A DNA stretch of 9,166 nt. Origin: Clostridia bacterium. Its GTDB lineage: Bacteria > Bacillota > Clostridia > UBA1381. The position numbers and the translations under genes are program-made. The stretch spans positions 1 through 9,166 of the forward strand of contig JAFQNU010000075.1 of the NCBI GenBank assembly GCA_017420825.1, written 5' to 3'. Below, one piece after another: positions 1-6,146 of the stretch; position 1 is the first letter of the stretch; the number at the start of each line of letters is the position of its first letter. The notes below the pieces were generated by a model. That model saw nothing but the letters and a program-made list of their open reading frames with translations, was not told the origin of the DNA and did no database searches.

Positions 1-49
1 CAACAATCCCTGCATCGTATATAACCTTTTGTAATTCTTCAATTGTCAT
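1..49 (-). CDS. pduS: Start of a PduS/RnfC-like electron-transfer protein (partial, cut by window edge)
   Basis: Only the first 16 codons are visible, reading MTIEELQKVIYDAGIV, and the next codon begins with G. From family knowledge, PduS/RnfC-type proteins open with a short helix followed by a glycine-rich flavin/NADH-binding segment of the form GxVGAGGAGFPT, and this N-terminus fits the residues just before it. PduS is a cobalamin reductase-like flavo/iron-sulfur protein of propanediol microcompartments. In BMCs without B12 chemistry, PduS-like proteins are thought to move electrons across the shell. The start is supported by a GGAGG at 60-64, about 10 nt upstream, and by a 35-nt gap after the vertex protein gene. 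The position last in the visible operon, after pduL and the EutN gene, is typical for PduS. The identification rests on few residues plus context, so it is an inference. Confidence 0.6.
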   Translation of the reverse strand, partial: MTIEELQKVIYDAGIV

Positions 50-59
50 ACAGCTTTCC

Positions 60-64
60 CCTCC
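60..64 (-). promoter_or_regulatory. Ribosome binding site of the PduS-like gene
   Basis: On the minus strand this reads GGAGG, followed by about 10 nt before the ATG at 49. It is the main support that the short partial reading frame at the window edge is a real gene start. Confidence 0.7.
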
Positions 65-84
65 ATTTCATTGTACTTTATAAA

Positions 85-348
85 TTATAAATTTCCTTGT
101 TTTTCATCTACTATTCCTACAATTGCCGCATCAATAGGTGCGTTTTCTGATGTTGCAAGACGTGCCGCACTACCCATGGCAACAAGAACCTTTTCTCCAA
201 TTCCTGCGCCAACTGAATCTACAGCAACAAAATATTTATCTATGAGCTTATTATTTTCAATAGGCTGAACTATCATAAACTTATAGCCTACAAGCTTTTC
301 ATTTTTACTTGTGGAAACAACACTTCCGGTTACCTTTGCCATAATCAT
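85..348 (-). CDS. pduN: BMC-P pentameric shell vertex protein (EutN/CcmL/PduN family)
   Basis: This 87-residue protein has the full length of the EutN/CcmL/PduN family, which forms pentamers that cap the vertices of the polyhedral shell. It opens with the family's typical AKVTGSVVSTSKNEKL strand-turn-strand. It continues with a VGYKFMIVQ strand, VAVDSVGAGIGEKVLVAMGSAAR (residues about 42-64, matching the conserved VD.vGAG.Ge.Vlv..GssAR pattern) and ends with the PIDAAIVGIVD segment. All key family elements are present. A start at Met1 gives about 10 nt from a GAAGGGAAG-like ribosome binding site; Met3 is a less likely alternative. It lies 22 nt after pduL and before the PduS-like gene, in the same operon. 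Without it the shell could not close. The family call is very sure; the choice of symbol pduN over eutN follows the operon context. Confidence 0.95.
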   Translation of the reverse strand: MIMAKVTGSVVSTSKNEKLVGYKFMIVQPIENNKLIDKYFVAVDSVGAGIGEKVLVAMGSAARLATSENAPIDAAIVGIVDEKQGNL

Positions 349-370
349 AGCATTATCTTCCCTTCATAAA

Positions 371-1021
371 TCAGTGTTTTGTAATAATTTCAACATGGTC
401 GCCTTGCTTAATTGCACATGCATTCGCATCATCTGTATCTATATGCATTTCAGTATTAAAATCCTTGTGAACTCTTACCTGAACATTATAAAAACGTGTT
501 GGTTTTGAGTTTTGAATTTCAACATCAACCATATCATTGTCACTCACACCATATTTTGCGGCATCTGCAGGTGTCATATGAATATGACGGTTTGCTATAA
601 TACAACCCTCATTCAAAAATACACTTCCCTTAGGTCCTACTAATGCCATTGGCGCACTGCCTTTTATTTCACCCGACGGTCTTACCGGCGGACTTACTTT
701 CAGTTTAAATGTGTCCGTTCTTGAAATCTCAATCTGCGAACGTGAACGAACAGGTCCCAATACTCTGACTCCCTCAATACTTCTTAGCGAAGGACTTACT
801 AATGTAACACATTCCTCTGCGGCAAACTGGTCTCCCATTAATATCTTTTTTGGAGTCAGCTCATGACCTTTGCCGAATAATGTTTCCAGATCCTCCTGTG
901 AAAGATGAACGTGTCTTGCAGACACTCCAACCTTTATACCTTCATTTTGATTTTCTAATATGCCGATAACGCTTTTTGTTACAATATCCAATAATTTTTC
1001 ATCTATCATTTTATCAGCCAT
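371..1021 (-). CDS. pduL: Phosphate propanoyltransferase PduL with N-terminal encapsulation peptide
   Basis: PduL transfers an acyl group between CoA and phosphate (propionyl-CoA to propionyl-phosphate), recycling CoA inside the compartment and setting up ATP formation. The 216-residue protein has both halves of the PduL fold and its metal-binding histidines: SARHVHLS at 34-41 (H37, H39), NRHIHMTPADA at 144-154 (H146, H148) and EMHIDTDDANA at 191-201 (H193). An N-terminal stretch of about 24 residues before the first domain (MIDEKLLDIVTKSVIGIL) has the amphipathic helix pattern of a BMC encapsulation peptide, so the enzyme is probably cargo. The start is uncertain: Met1 sits almost directly behind an AGGAAGGA, while Met5 is about 13 nt away. 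It follows the last BMC-H gene after a gap that contains a strong hairpin, and precedes the vertex protein gene. The enzyme looks intact. Confidence 0.96.
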   Translation of the reverse strand: MADKMIDEKLLDIVTKSVIGILENQNEGIKVGVSARHVHLSQEDLETLFGKGHELTPKKILMGDQFAAEECVTLVSPSLRSIEGVRVLGPVRSRSQIEISRTDTFKLKVSPPVRPSGEIKGSAPMALVGPKGSVFLNEGCIIANRHIHMTPADAAKYGVSDNDMVDVEIQNSKPTRFYNVQVRVHKDFNTEMHIDTDDANACAIKQGDHVEIITKH

Positions 1022-1046
1022 TCCTTCCTGTAACGAAAATGGATTT

Positions 1047-1078
1047 TATCGGGGTAAGGTCATACTCTTACCCCGATA
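1047..1078 (-). promoter_or_regulatory. Strong intercistronic stem-loop between the last BMC-H gene and pduL
   Basis: A perfect 12-bp inverted repeat (TATCGGGGTAAG and its complement) surrounds an 8-nt loop. It begins 17 nt after the shell gene stop and ends 25 nt before the pduL start. On the transcribed minus strand the stem is followed by AAAATCC, not a run of U, so it is not a standard Rho-independent terminator. The likely role, by inference, is stabilising the upstream shell mRNA or setting a processing point, so that shell proteins are made in larger amounts than PduL and the downstream products. It is by far the strongest hairpin I see between genes in this window. Confidence 0.8.
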
Positions 1079-1095
1079 GTCGTGAAATTCTTCAA

Positions 1096-1374
1096 TTATT
1101 TTGTAGCGGGAAGAATTTTTTCAACATCACCATGAGGTCTTGGAATTACGTGTACAGATACTAATTCACCAAGTCTTGAACCAGCCTCAGCACCTGCCTC
1201 TGTTGCAGCCTTAACTGCACCAACGTCTCCTCTTACCATAACAGTTACCAAACCTGAACCGATTCTCTCTGTTCCGATTAATGTAACATTTGCTGCCTTA
1301 ACCATTGCGTCAGCTGCTTCAATAGCTGCTACTAAACCTCTTGTTTCTACCATTCCTAATGCTTCTACTGCCAT
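1096..1374 (-). CDS. pduA: Canonical BMC-H hexameric shell protein (PduA-like)
   Basis: This 92-residue single BMC-domain protein builds the hexagonal tiles of the shell facets. It has the conserved start EALGMVETRGL, the edge helix ending with K26 (VKAANV), the pore loop RIGSGLV (R37 to G41, the glycine-serine-glycine pore that lets small polar substrates through in PduA), the RGDVGAVKAA turn (48-57) and HVIPRPH near the C-terminus, where R79 is the usual hexamer-edge arginine. A clean AGGAGG at 1384-1389 lies 9 nt before the ATG. It is about 85% identical by eye to the other canonical BMC-H gene at 1899-2171, with a tailed BMC-H gene between them. The main differences are at surface positions and in the last residues. 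It is the last shell hexamer gene before the hairpin and pduL. Confidence 0.96.
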   Translation of the reverse strand: MAVEALGMVETRGLVAAIEAADAMVKAANVTLIGTERIGSGLVTVMVRGDVGAVKAATEAGAEAGSRLGELVSVHVIPRPHGDVEKILPATK

Positions 1375-1383
1375 TTTTTATAT

Positions 1384-1389
1384 CCTCCT
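1384..1389 (-). promoter_or_regulatory. Consensus ribosome binding site of the last BMC-H gene
   Basis: This reads AGGAGG on the minus strand, 9 nt from the ATG at 1374. It is a full match to the Shine-Dalgarno consensus and stronger than the sites of the other three shell genes, suggesting high translation of this canonical tile protein. Confidence 0.75.
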
Positions 1390-1420
1390 GTTTTTTATTT
1401 GCACCTTAGTGCTTTTTTAC

Positions 1421-1861
1421 TTATTTTTTCTCTTCCTTTTGGGAAGATTTTTTATTCTCAGCCGCTTTTGCGGACTTAGAAACCTTTTCCTTAGCCTTTG
1501 GGGCTGTTTTTTTCTCCTCTGCTTTTGGAGTGTCTACATGAGTTGCGGCACTCTCTGCCTTAGGAGCTGTCTTTTTCTCTTCATCCAGATGAAGGAACTT
1601 TAAAATTTCCTTATGAGGTCTTGCAATAACCTCTGCCGCCTTCAGGCAGCCAAGCTGTACTGCAAGCTCCTTTCCTGCCTCAACTGAAGCAGTTACTGCG
1701 GAAACCTCACCCTTTACAACAAGTGTTACAAGTCTTCCGCCGAGTCTTCGCTCGGTTGCAACAAACTCAACATCTGCCGCTTTTGTCATGGCATCAAGCA
1801 CAAACACTGCATGACCTAATGCCTCAACCTCTATTAAACCAAGTGAAAATTCCATTTGCAT
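1421..1861 (-). CDS. BMC-H shell protein with a Lys/Glu/Ala-rich C-terminal tail
   Basis: Residues 1-92 form a BMC-H domain (SLGLIEVEALG at the start, IARPHKEIL at its end). A low-complexity tail of about 54 residues (93-146) follows, made almost only of K, E, A, S, P and T, with no aromatic residue and a single His. Within it the nonapeptide EEKKTAPKA occurs twice (94-102 and 115-123). The pore loop reads RRLGGRLV (R38-V45) instead of the usual IGSGLV, adding arginines at the pore. The tail does not resemble the winged-helix end of EutK or the cysteine-bearing end of PduK as I know them; it is probably disordered and highly charged. It may face the lumen or cytosol and bind cargo, nucleic acid or neighbouring shells; this is inference. 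Met1 has an AAAGG about 7 nt upstream. The gene sits between two near-identical canonical BMC-H genes. Confidence 0.92.
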   Translation of the reverse strand: MQMEFSLGLIEVEALGHAVFVLDAMTKAADVEFVATERRLGGRLVTLVVKGEVSAVTASVEAGKELAVQLGCLKAAEVIARPHKEILKFLHLDEEKKTAPKAESAATHVDTPKAEEKKTAPKAKEKVSKSAKAAENKKSSQKEEKK

Positions 1862-1898
1862 TTACCAACCTTTCTTAATATTCTTACGGTTGATATAA

Positions 1899-2171
1899 TC
1901 AGATTTTCGGCAAAATCTTCTCAACATCCTGGTGAGGACGAGGGATAATGTGCTGTGCAACCAATTCACCAAGTCTTGATGCAGCCTCTGCGCCTGCCTC
2001 AACTGCAGCCTTAACCGCTCCTACATCTCCTCTTACCAATACACTTACCAAACCTGAACCAATCTTTTCAGTTCCAATCAAGGTTACATTTGCAGCCTTA
2101 GTCATAGCGTCTGCAGCCTCTATTGATGCTGTTAAACCTCTTGTTTCTATCATTCCTAATGCTTCCATCAT
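1899..2171 (-). CDS. pduA: Canonical BMC-H hexameric shell protein (PduA-like), second copy
   Basis: This 90-residue BMC-H tile protein shows EALGMIETRGL at the start, the pore loop KIGSGLV (K36 to G40), RGDVGAVKAA and HIIPRPH near the end. These are all hallmarks of PduA-type shell hexamers with a narrow polar pore. The reading frame is open to an ATG at 2183. However, the only good ribosome binding site (GAAAGGA) directly abuts that codon, whereas it lies about 11 nt before the ATG at 2171. I therefore place the start at 2171, which also gives the usual MMEALG beginning. The homologue at 1096-1374 is close enough to suggest duplication within the operon. It follows the variant BMC-H gene by 17 nt, so co-translation is likely. 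Confidence 0.94.
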   Translation of the reverse strand: MMEALGMIETRGLTASIEAADAMTKAANVTLIGTEKIGSGLVSVLVRGDVGAVKAAVEAGAEAASRLGELVAQHIIPRPHQDVEKILPKI

Positions 2172-2188
2172 AATTTTATACATCCTTT

Positions 2189-2527
2189 CTATGCATTGTT
2201 CTTTATCCGTCCTACTATATCCTTACCAACACTTGAACGAAGTGCCATTTTCAGAGAATCATCGGTAGGACGTGCAATAATATGCTTTTGAATAAGACCT
2301 GTACAAGCCTCTGCAGCAGCGGCTGCTGCTTCAACTCCTGCCTCAACCGCAGATACACTGCCCTGCATTTTTATACACATAATGAGCGGTACTGCGACTT
2401 TTTCAGCATTTGCAGGCTTGTTTGAGTCTATTGCAATTATCTTAACATCTGCAGCCTTTGCCGCCGCATCTGCCGCCTTAATCGCACACACAAAGCCAAA
2501 CATTTCTACTATTCCAATAGCTTCCAT
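2189..2527 (-). CDS. BMC-H shell protein variant with enlarged pore loop and C-terminal extension
   Basis: This 112-residue single BMC-domain protein begins MEAIGIVEMFGF and contains the usual HIIARP edge motif at about 82-87. Where canonical tiles have the short IGSG pore loop, it carries a loop about 9 residues longer: DSNKPANAEKVAVP at 34-47, followed by a strand with C51. A run of alanines (68-72) marks the second helix. A C-terminal extension of about 18 residues (ALRSSVGKDIVGRIKNNA) goes beyond canonical tiles. The changed loop should give a different pore, perhaps wider, gated or suited to a larger metabolite or cofactor, but this is inference. Cysteines are C14, C51 and C75; they do not form an obvious iron-sulfur motif. 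It is the first shell gene of the operon, 21 nt after the alcohol dehydrogenase gene, with GGAAGG about 10 nt before the ATG. Confidence 0.9.
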   Translation of the reverse strand: MEAIGIVEMFGFVCAIKAADAAAKAADVKIIAIDSNKPANAEKVAVPLIMCIKMQGSVSAVEAGVEAAAAAAEACTGLIQKHIIARPTDDSLKMALRSSVGKDIVGRIKNNA

Positions 2528-2548
2528 CTAAAATCACCCTTCCTTATA

Positions 2549-3760
2549 TTATAAAAGGTCTTTTCTGACATAAGCTATTTTTAAGCCCTTCTGAGCAAGG
2601 TTAACCTCTAATGCCTCATTTATGTCTTCAAGAGCATATTTATGAGTTATAAGGTCTTTTATCGGCAAGCCTATTCCCTGTGCTCTCTTCAAGAAATCAA
2701 ATGTTGTTGCATAATCACGCAAGGTATATACCCATGAACCAACAAGTGTAATTTCCTTTGAGCATAAGTCAAAGTGAGGATTTATCTGTGCGTCACCGCC
2801 ATTGATGAAAAATCCTAACTCACAAAGTCCGCCGCCGTTTCTTATAAATTTATAGATGTTTGCGTGAGCAACAGGTGAACCTGTACACTGGAATGCAAAA
2901 TCAGCATAATATCCGCCGAATGCATCCTTAACAGCATCTGCTAAAGCTTCAACACCCTTGTGGTTCATGAAGTTAACAGTTTTTGTTGCTCCCATTTTCT
3001 TGGCAAATTCAAGTCTTTGCTCATTACCGTCAACCGCTACTATATTCTCAATACCCATTGTTCTTAAAACTGCGATACAGATAAGTCCGATAGGTCCGCA
3101 ACCCTGAACAACAACTCTTGAATTAAATCTTAATATATCTGTTGTTTTTGCTCTCTCAACTGCATGTATTAAAACTGCACATGGCTCAATTAAAATTCTT
3201 GACTCTAAATCAAGGTCACTTACATTGAATATGGTTGAACCGCCTTTTACTAATATGTAATCTGCAAACCATCCGTTTAAATGAACATCGTCATCAGGTA
3301 GTAAGCCGTAAACATCAGCACCGCCGACATTCTGCTTATTTAAGTCAAACATTGTGATATCGGGATTGTCCTTGAATATCATACAGGTTACAACCTTATC
3401 GCCAACATTTAATGGCTTTCCTGCACTGTCGACCTTTACATTCTTACCCATTTTAACAATTTCGCCTGTTCCCTCATGACCAAGTGCAACAGGAATAAGT
3501 GAAAACGGGTCACGCTTATATTCATGAGCATCTGTTCCGCAAACTCCGCATCCCTCAACTCTGACTAAAACATCATCATCACCAACTTCAGGCATTGGAT
3601 ATTCCTTAATATCAAAATGTTCTAAAGATGTAAGCATCGCAACCTTTGCAGTCTTGGGAATATCTCCTGCTGATGCAGTCTTTTTTGCAGGAGCTTTGCC
3701 ATTCATTTCTTCAAGCACTGCCTGTACAAGCTGTGCAATATCTTTTTCGTTTATATTCAT
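2549..3760 (-). CDS. Zinc-dependent medium-chain alcohol dehydrogenase with N-terminal encapsulation peptide
   Basis: This 403-residue MDR-family dehydrogenase has a leader. Residues 1-20 (MNINEKDIAQLVQAVLEEMN) form an amphipathic helix typical of BMC targeting peptides, then an Ala/Lys-rich linker runs to about 37. The catalytic domain follows, with zinc ligands C74 (in GCGVCGTDAHE), H95-E96 (LGHEGTGE) and probably E192 (EPCAV). The Rossmann motif is GCGPIG at 220-225, and D244 at the end of the second strand points to NAD(H). The four-cysteine structural zinc lobe of classical alcohol dehydrogenases is absent. The expected role is reducing propanal to propanol, or lactaldehyde to propanediol, to regenerate NAD+ for the aldehyde dehydrogenase. 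Here it replaces the iron-type PduQ of enteric Pdu loci. AAGGAG lies 9 nt before the ATG, and the gene follows the PduP-like gene by 13 nt. Family is sure; substrate is inferred. Confidence 0.93.
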   Translation of the reverse strand: MNINEKDIAQLVQAVLEEMNGKAPAKKTASAGDIPKTAKVAMLTSLEHFDIKEYPMPEVGDDDVLVRVEGCGVCGTDAHEYKRDPFSLIPVALGHEGTGEIVKMGKNVKVDSAGKPLNVGDKVVTCMIFKDNPDITMFDLNKQNVGGADVYGLLPDDDVHLNGWFADYILVKGGSTIFNVSDLDLESRILIEPCAVLIHAVERAKTTDILRFNSRVVVQGCGPIGLICIAVLRTMGIENIVAVDGNEQRLEFAKKMGATKTVNFMNHKGVEALADAVKDAFGGYYADFAFQCTGSPVAHANIYKFIRNGGGLCELGFFINGGDAQINPHFDLCSKEITLVGSWVYTLRDYATTFDFLKRAQGIGLPIKDLITHKYALEDINEALEVNLAQKGLKIAYVRKDLL

Positions 3761-3773
3761 AATGCCACACTCC

Positions 3774-5186
3774 TTATATTATTGATAAGCTGTCAACAAG
3801 CACACAGCGTCTTTGTCTTGTAAAGCTTCTTGCAGATGTAATACCCTCACCGGTAGGACCTGCAATAGTAAATGTTGTATGACCTTCACTGTTAAATCCT
3901 ATACCTGCATAGCTTGGAGCATTCTTAACAAATATTGTTGTGCATACTGCCTTAGCATATGCTGTCATATGGTCAACATTCTTTGAATGAAGATGAGCTG
4001 TATGTCTGTTTCCATGCTCTGCCTTAACTGCCATTTCCATTGCCTCCTCAAAATTATTGCAACGAACTATCGGCAAAATTGGCATCATAAGCTCTGTCTG
4101 TACGAAGGGGTGAGAAAATTCAGTTTCACAAATAACACAACGTATATCATCACCGACGGTAATTCCGATTTGTGCAAGAATTTTCTTTGCATCTCTTCCC
4201 ACATAGTCCTTATTTATAACCTTTTTGGTTCTGCCTTGCTTATCAGTTGTATCAACAAGGACCACCTTTTCAAGCTCTGCTGTCTGCTGTGAATTAATGA
4301 AATATGCTCCGTTTTTCTGCATACCGTCAATCAATTTATCAGCAATGGAGCTCATTGCGAAGCATTCCTTTTCAGCAATACATGGTAGGTTATTATCAAA
4401 TGTACATCCATCAATGATATCCTTAGCTGCCTTTTCGATATCTGCTGTATCATCAACAACAACGGGCGGATTTCCTGCTCCTGCACCAATTGCCTTCTTG
4501 CCTGATGATAACAGCATCTTAACAACTCCAGGACCGCCTGTTGCAACAAGCATCTTAATAGACGGATGATTTACCATTATATTTGAAGTTTCCATTGTCG
4601 GATTTTCAACGGTTACAACAATATTTTCAGGTCCACCTGCGGCAAGTACCGCACGGTTTACCAAATCAACTGCATATGCTGAAATTCTTTTAGCATGAGG
4701 ATGTGGGTTAAATACTACCGCATTTCCTCCTGCCAACATTCCGATACTGTTACATATAACAGTACAACTCGGATTTGTACTCGGTGTTATTGCACCGATT
4801 ATTCCATACGGTGCCATTTCTATAAGAGTTAAGCCTCTGTCACCCGATAGTGCCTTTGTTTCCAAATCCTCCGTTCCTGGAGTTTTATCAGCAACAAGGT
4901 GATGCTTTAATATCTTATGGTAAACATTACCCATCTTGGTATCTTCAACTGCCAGCTTAGCCATTGTTTCAGCTTCTGCATGTGTCAGTTTTCTGATTTC
5001 CTTTATAATATTTTCTCTTTGCTCTTTGTTATAATATCTGAAAGTTTCATACGCTCTGTTACAAGCGTCAATTGCCTCCTCCATGGTATCAAAAACACCA
5101 AGCTGTTTTCTTGCAGGCTTTGAGTGTATATCCATGTCGGACATAACCTTTCTGACAATTTCACTTATTTGTTTTTCATCTATCAT
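3774..5186 (-). CDS. pduP: CoA-acylating propionaldehyde dehydrogenase (PduP-like) with N-terminal encapsulation peptide
   Basis: The enzyme converts propanal, CoA and NAD+ to propionyl-CoA and NADH. At 470 residues it matches PduP/EutE length. Residues 1-19 (MIDEKQISEIVRKVMSDMD) are an amphipathic helix of the BMC cargo type, followed by a short linker. The catalytic domain shows TPSTNP (134-139), GGNAVVFNPHP (153-163), GAGAGNPPVV (234-243) and the active-site cysteine C269 in NNLPCIAEK. There is no catalytic Glu as in hydrolytic aldehyde dehydrogenases, as expected for acylating enzymes. Its ATG overlaps the stop of the preceding PduO-like gene (ATGA), and an AGGAGG lies 8 nt upstream inside that gene, so the two are probably translationally coupled. 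The flanking alcohol dehydrogenase would reoxidise its NADH. Propanal is the probable substrate given the aldolase in the operon; acetaldehyde is the main alternative. Confidence 0.95.
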   Translation of the reverse strand: MIDEKQISEIVRKVMSDMDIHSKPARKQLGVFDTMEEAIDACNRAYETFRYYNKEQRENIIKEIRKLTHAEAETMAKLAVEDTKMGNVYHKILKHHLVADKTPGTEDLETKALSGDRGLTLIEMAPYGIIGAITPSTNPSCTVICNSIGMLAGGNAVVFNPHPHAKRISAYAVDLVNRAVLAAGGPENIVVTVENPTMETSNIMVNHPSIKMLVATGGPGVVKMLLSSGKKAIGAGAGNPPVVVDDTADIEKAAKDIIDGCTFDNNLPCIAEKECFAMSSIADKLIDGMQKNGAYFINSQQTAELEKVVLVDTTDKQGRTKKVINKDYVGRDAKKILAQIGITVGDDIRCVICETEFSHPFVQTELMMPILPIVRCNNFEEAMEMAVKAEHGNRHTAHLHSKNVDHMTAYAKAVCTTIFVKNAPSYAGIGFNSEGHTTFTIAGPTGEGITSARSFTRQRRCVLVDSLSII

Positions 5187-6133
5187 AAGCTAAGCCTCCT
5201 TTCCAAATACATTGCACCAAATTCTGCAAAGGCTATATCCTCCTCAGCAGTTCCTCCTGAAACACCGAGACCTCCTACAACCTTATTATTGATTATAAGA
5301 GGAACACCTCCGCCCAACAACATTAAGTGGTTATTATCTGTCGGAACAAGTCCGTCAAGACTCCCACCCCTTGATTCTTTCAGTGCGATGTGTGTAGGCA
5401 TTTTCAGCGATACCGCCGTATATGCCTTATCCTGTGCAATTTGTAAGCTTGCTATATATGCGTCGGGCATTGAATGTAAAAGCATTAAATTTGCACCTGC
5501 ATCCAAAACCGCAACGACAACTTTTTTATTCATTGCTTCTGCTCTTTTTTCAACTGCAAGAGAAATTTCCTTTGCCAAATCGAGTGACAAAGTATCAATT
5601 TTGTCCGAAACTGCTCCAATACTAAAGCTTTGCGGTTTCTTTTCAATTGCTGCATATCGTGCCATCGCATAAGTTAAATCGCTCAATCTGTTTATATATG
5701 TAAACGTATCAGGTTTAACTCTTCCAGATTGCAACAGCTTTGCCGCAATTCTCTCAGCACGTCTTATGACGCATCGTGCAAAATCCAACTGAGCACTCAC
5801 AATATTTTCTCCGGGCAAGGTAAATCCATCAAAGCTCTTTGGAGCATATCTGTCGGTCATTTCCTCGACCACATTAACACATTCCTTTGTCACACTTACA
5901 TCACCGCCCGCAAGTTCGCCCATAATTGATATAAGCTTTTTTTGCAATGCTGTAATATCCTTCTTTAAATCCTCATCAGCACTCTGTGCCTTTGCTATTC
6001 CCAATGCACAGGAATATTCATCAACAGTACCGATTAAATTTATCAAATCGTCTGACTTATGAACATGCTTGTTTTTCAAAGTCATTGTATAACCCTTATC
6101 ACCGTAGCCCGTATAAAGTCCGGAATTTTCCAT
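5183..6133 (-). CDS. pduO: PduO-like fusion: ATP:cob(I)alamin adenosyltransferase plus HbpS/GlcG domain
   Basis: Residues 1-165 are a PduO-type adenosyltransferase, which makes coenzyme B12 from ATP and reduced cobalamin. Visible motifs are YTGYGDKGYT (7-16), IGTVDEYSCALG (34-45), LQKKLISIMGELAG (63-76), FTLPG (104-108), LDFARCVIRRAER (116-128) and YINRLSDLTYAMAR (146-159). The residues known to matter in this family (the VDE aspartate, the phenylalanine before LPG, the arginines of the RRAER helix, the NRLSD asparagine) appear kept, so it looks active. Residues about 178-312 are a HbpS/GlcG (haem-degrading-like) domain, with DAGANLMLLHSMPDA, a DKAYTA helix and GGVPLIINNKVVGGLGVSGGT. This two-domain order is that of Salmonella PduO. 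No separate targeting peptide is evident. It follows the aldolase gene by 13 nt and overlaps the PduP gene by 4 nt. Its presence implies B12 chemistry, or a redox/haem role. Confidence 0.93.
   Translation of the reverse strand: MENSGLYTGYGDKGYTMTLKNKHVHKSDDLINLIGTVDEYSCALGIAKAQSADEDLKKDITALQKKLISIMGELAGGDVSVTKECVNVVEEMTDRYAPKSFDGFTLPGENIVSAQLDFARCVIRRAERIAAKLLQSGRVKPDTFTYINRLSDLTYAMARYAAIEKKPQSFSIGAVSDKIDTLSLDLAKEISLAVEKRAEAMNKKVVVAVLDAGANLMLLHSMPDAYIASLQIAQDKAYTAVSLKMPTHIALKESRGGSLDGLVPTDNNHLMLLGGGVPLIINNKVVGGLGVSGGTAEEDIAFAEFGAMYLERRLSL
5195..5200 (-). promoter_or_regulatory. Internal ribosome binding site for the PduP-like gene
   Basis: AGGAGG on the minus strand lies inside the last codons of the PduO-like gene, 8 nt before the ATG that overlaps its stop in an ATGA junction. 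It fixes the start of the aldehyde dehydrogenase and its N-terminal targeting peptide, and points to translational coupling. Confidence 0.8.
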
Positions 6134-6146
6134 TTACATCAATTCC

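Noticed and set aside
1391..1417. Small hairpin GCAC-CTTA-GTGC followed by six T on the plus strand, between two BMC-H genes
   Set aside because: The stem has only four base pairs. The T-run is on the plus strand, where no gene ends. On the transcribed minus strand it is preceded by A residues, so it is not a terminator of the operon.
5124..5672. 182-codon open frame on the plus strand over the PduO- and PduP-like genes
   Set aside because: It lies opposite two well-recognised coding sequences, spans their junction and shows no domain; its openness follows from the codon bias of the real genes.
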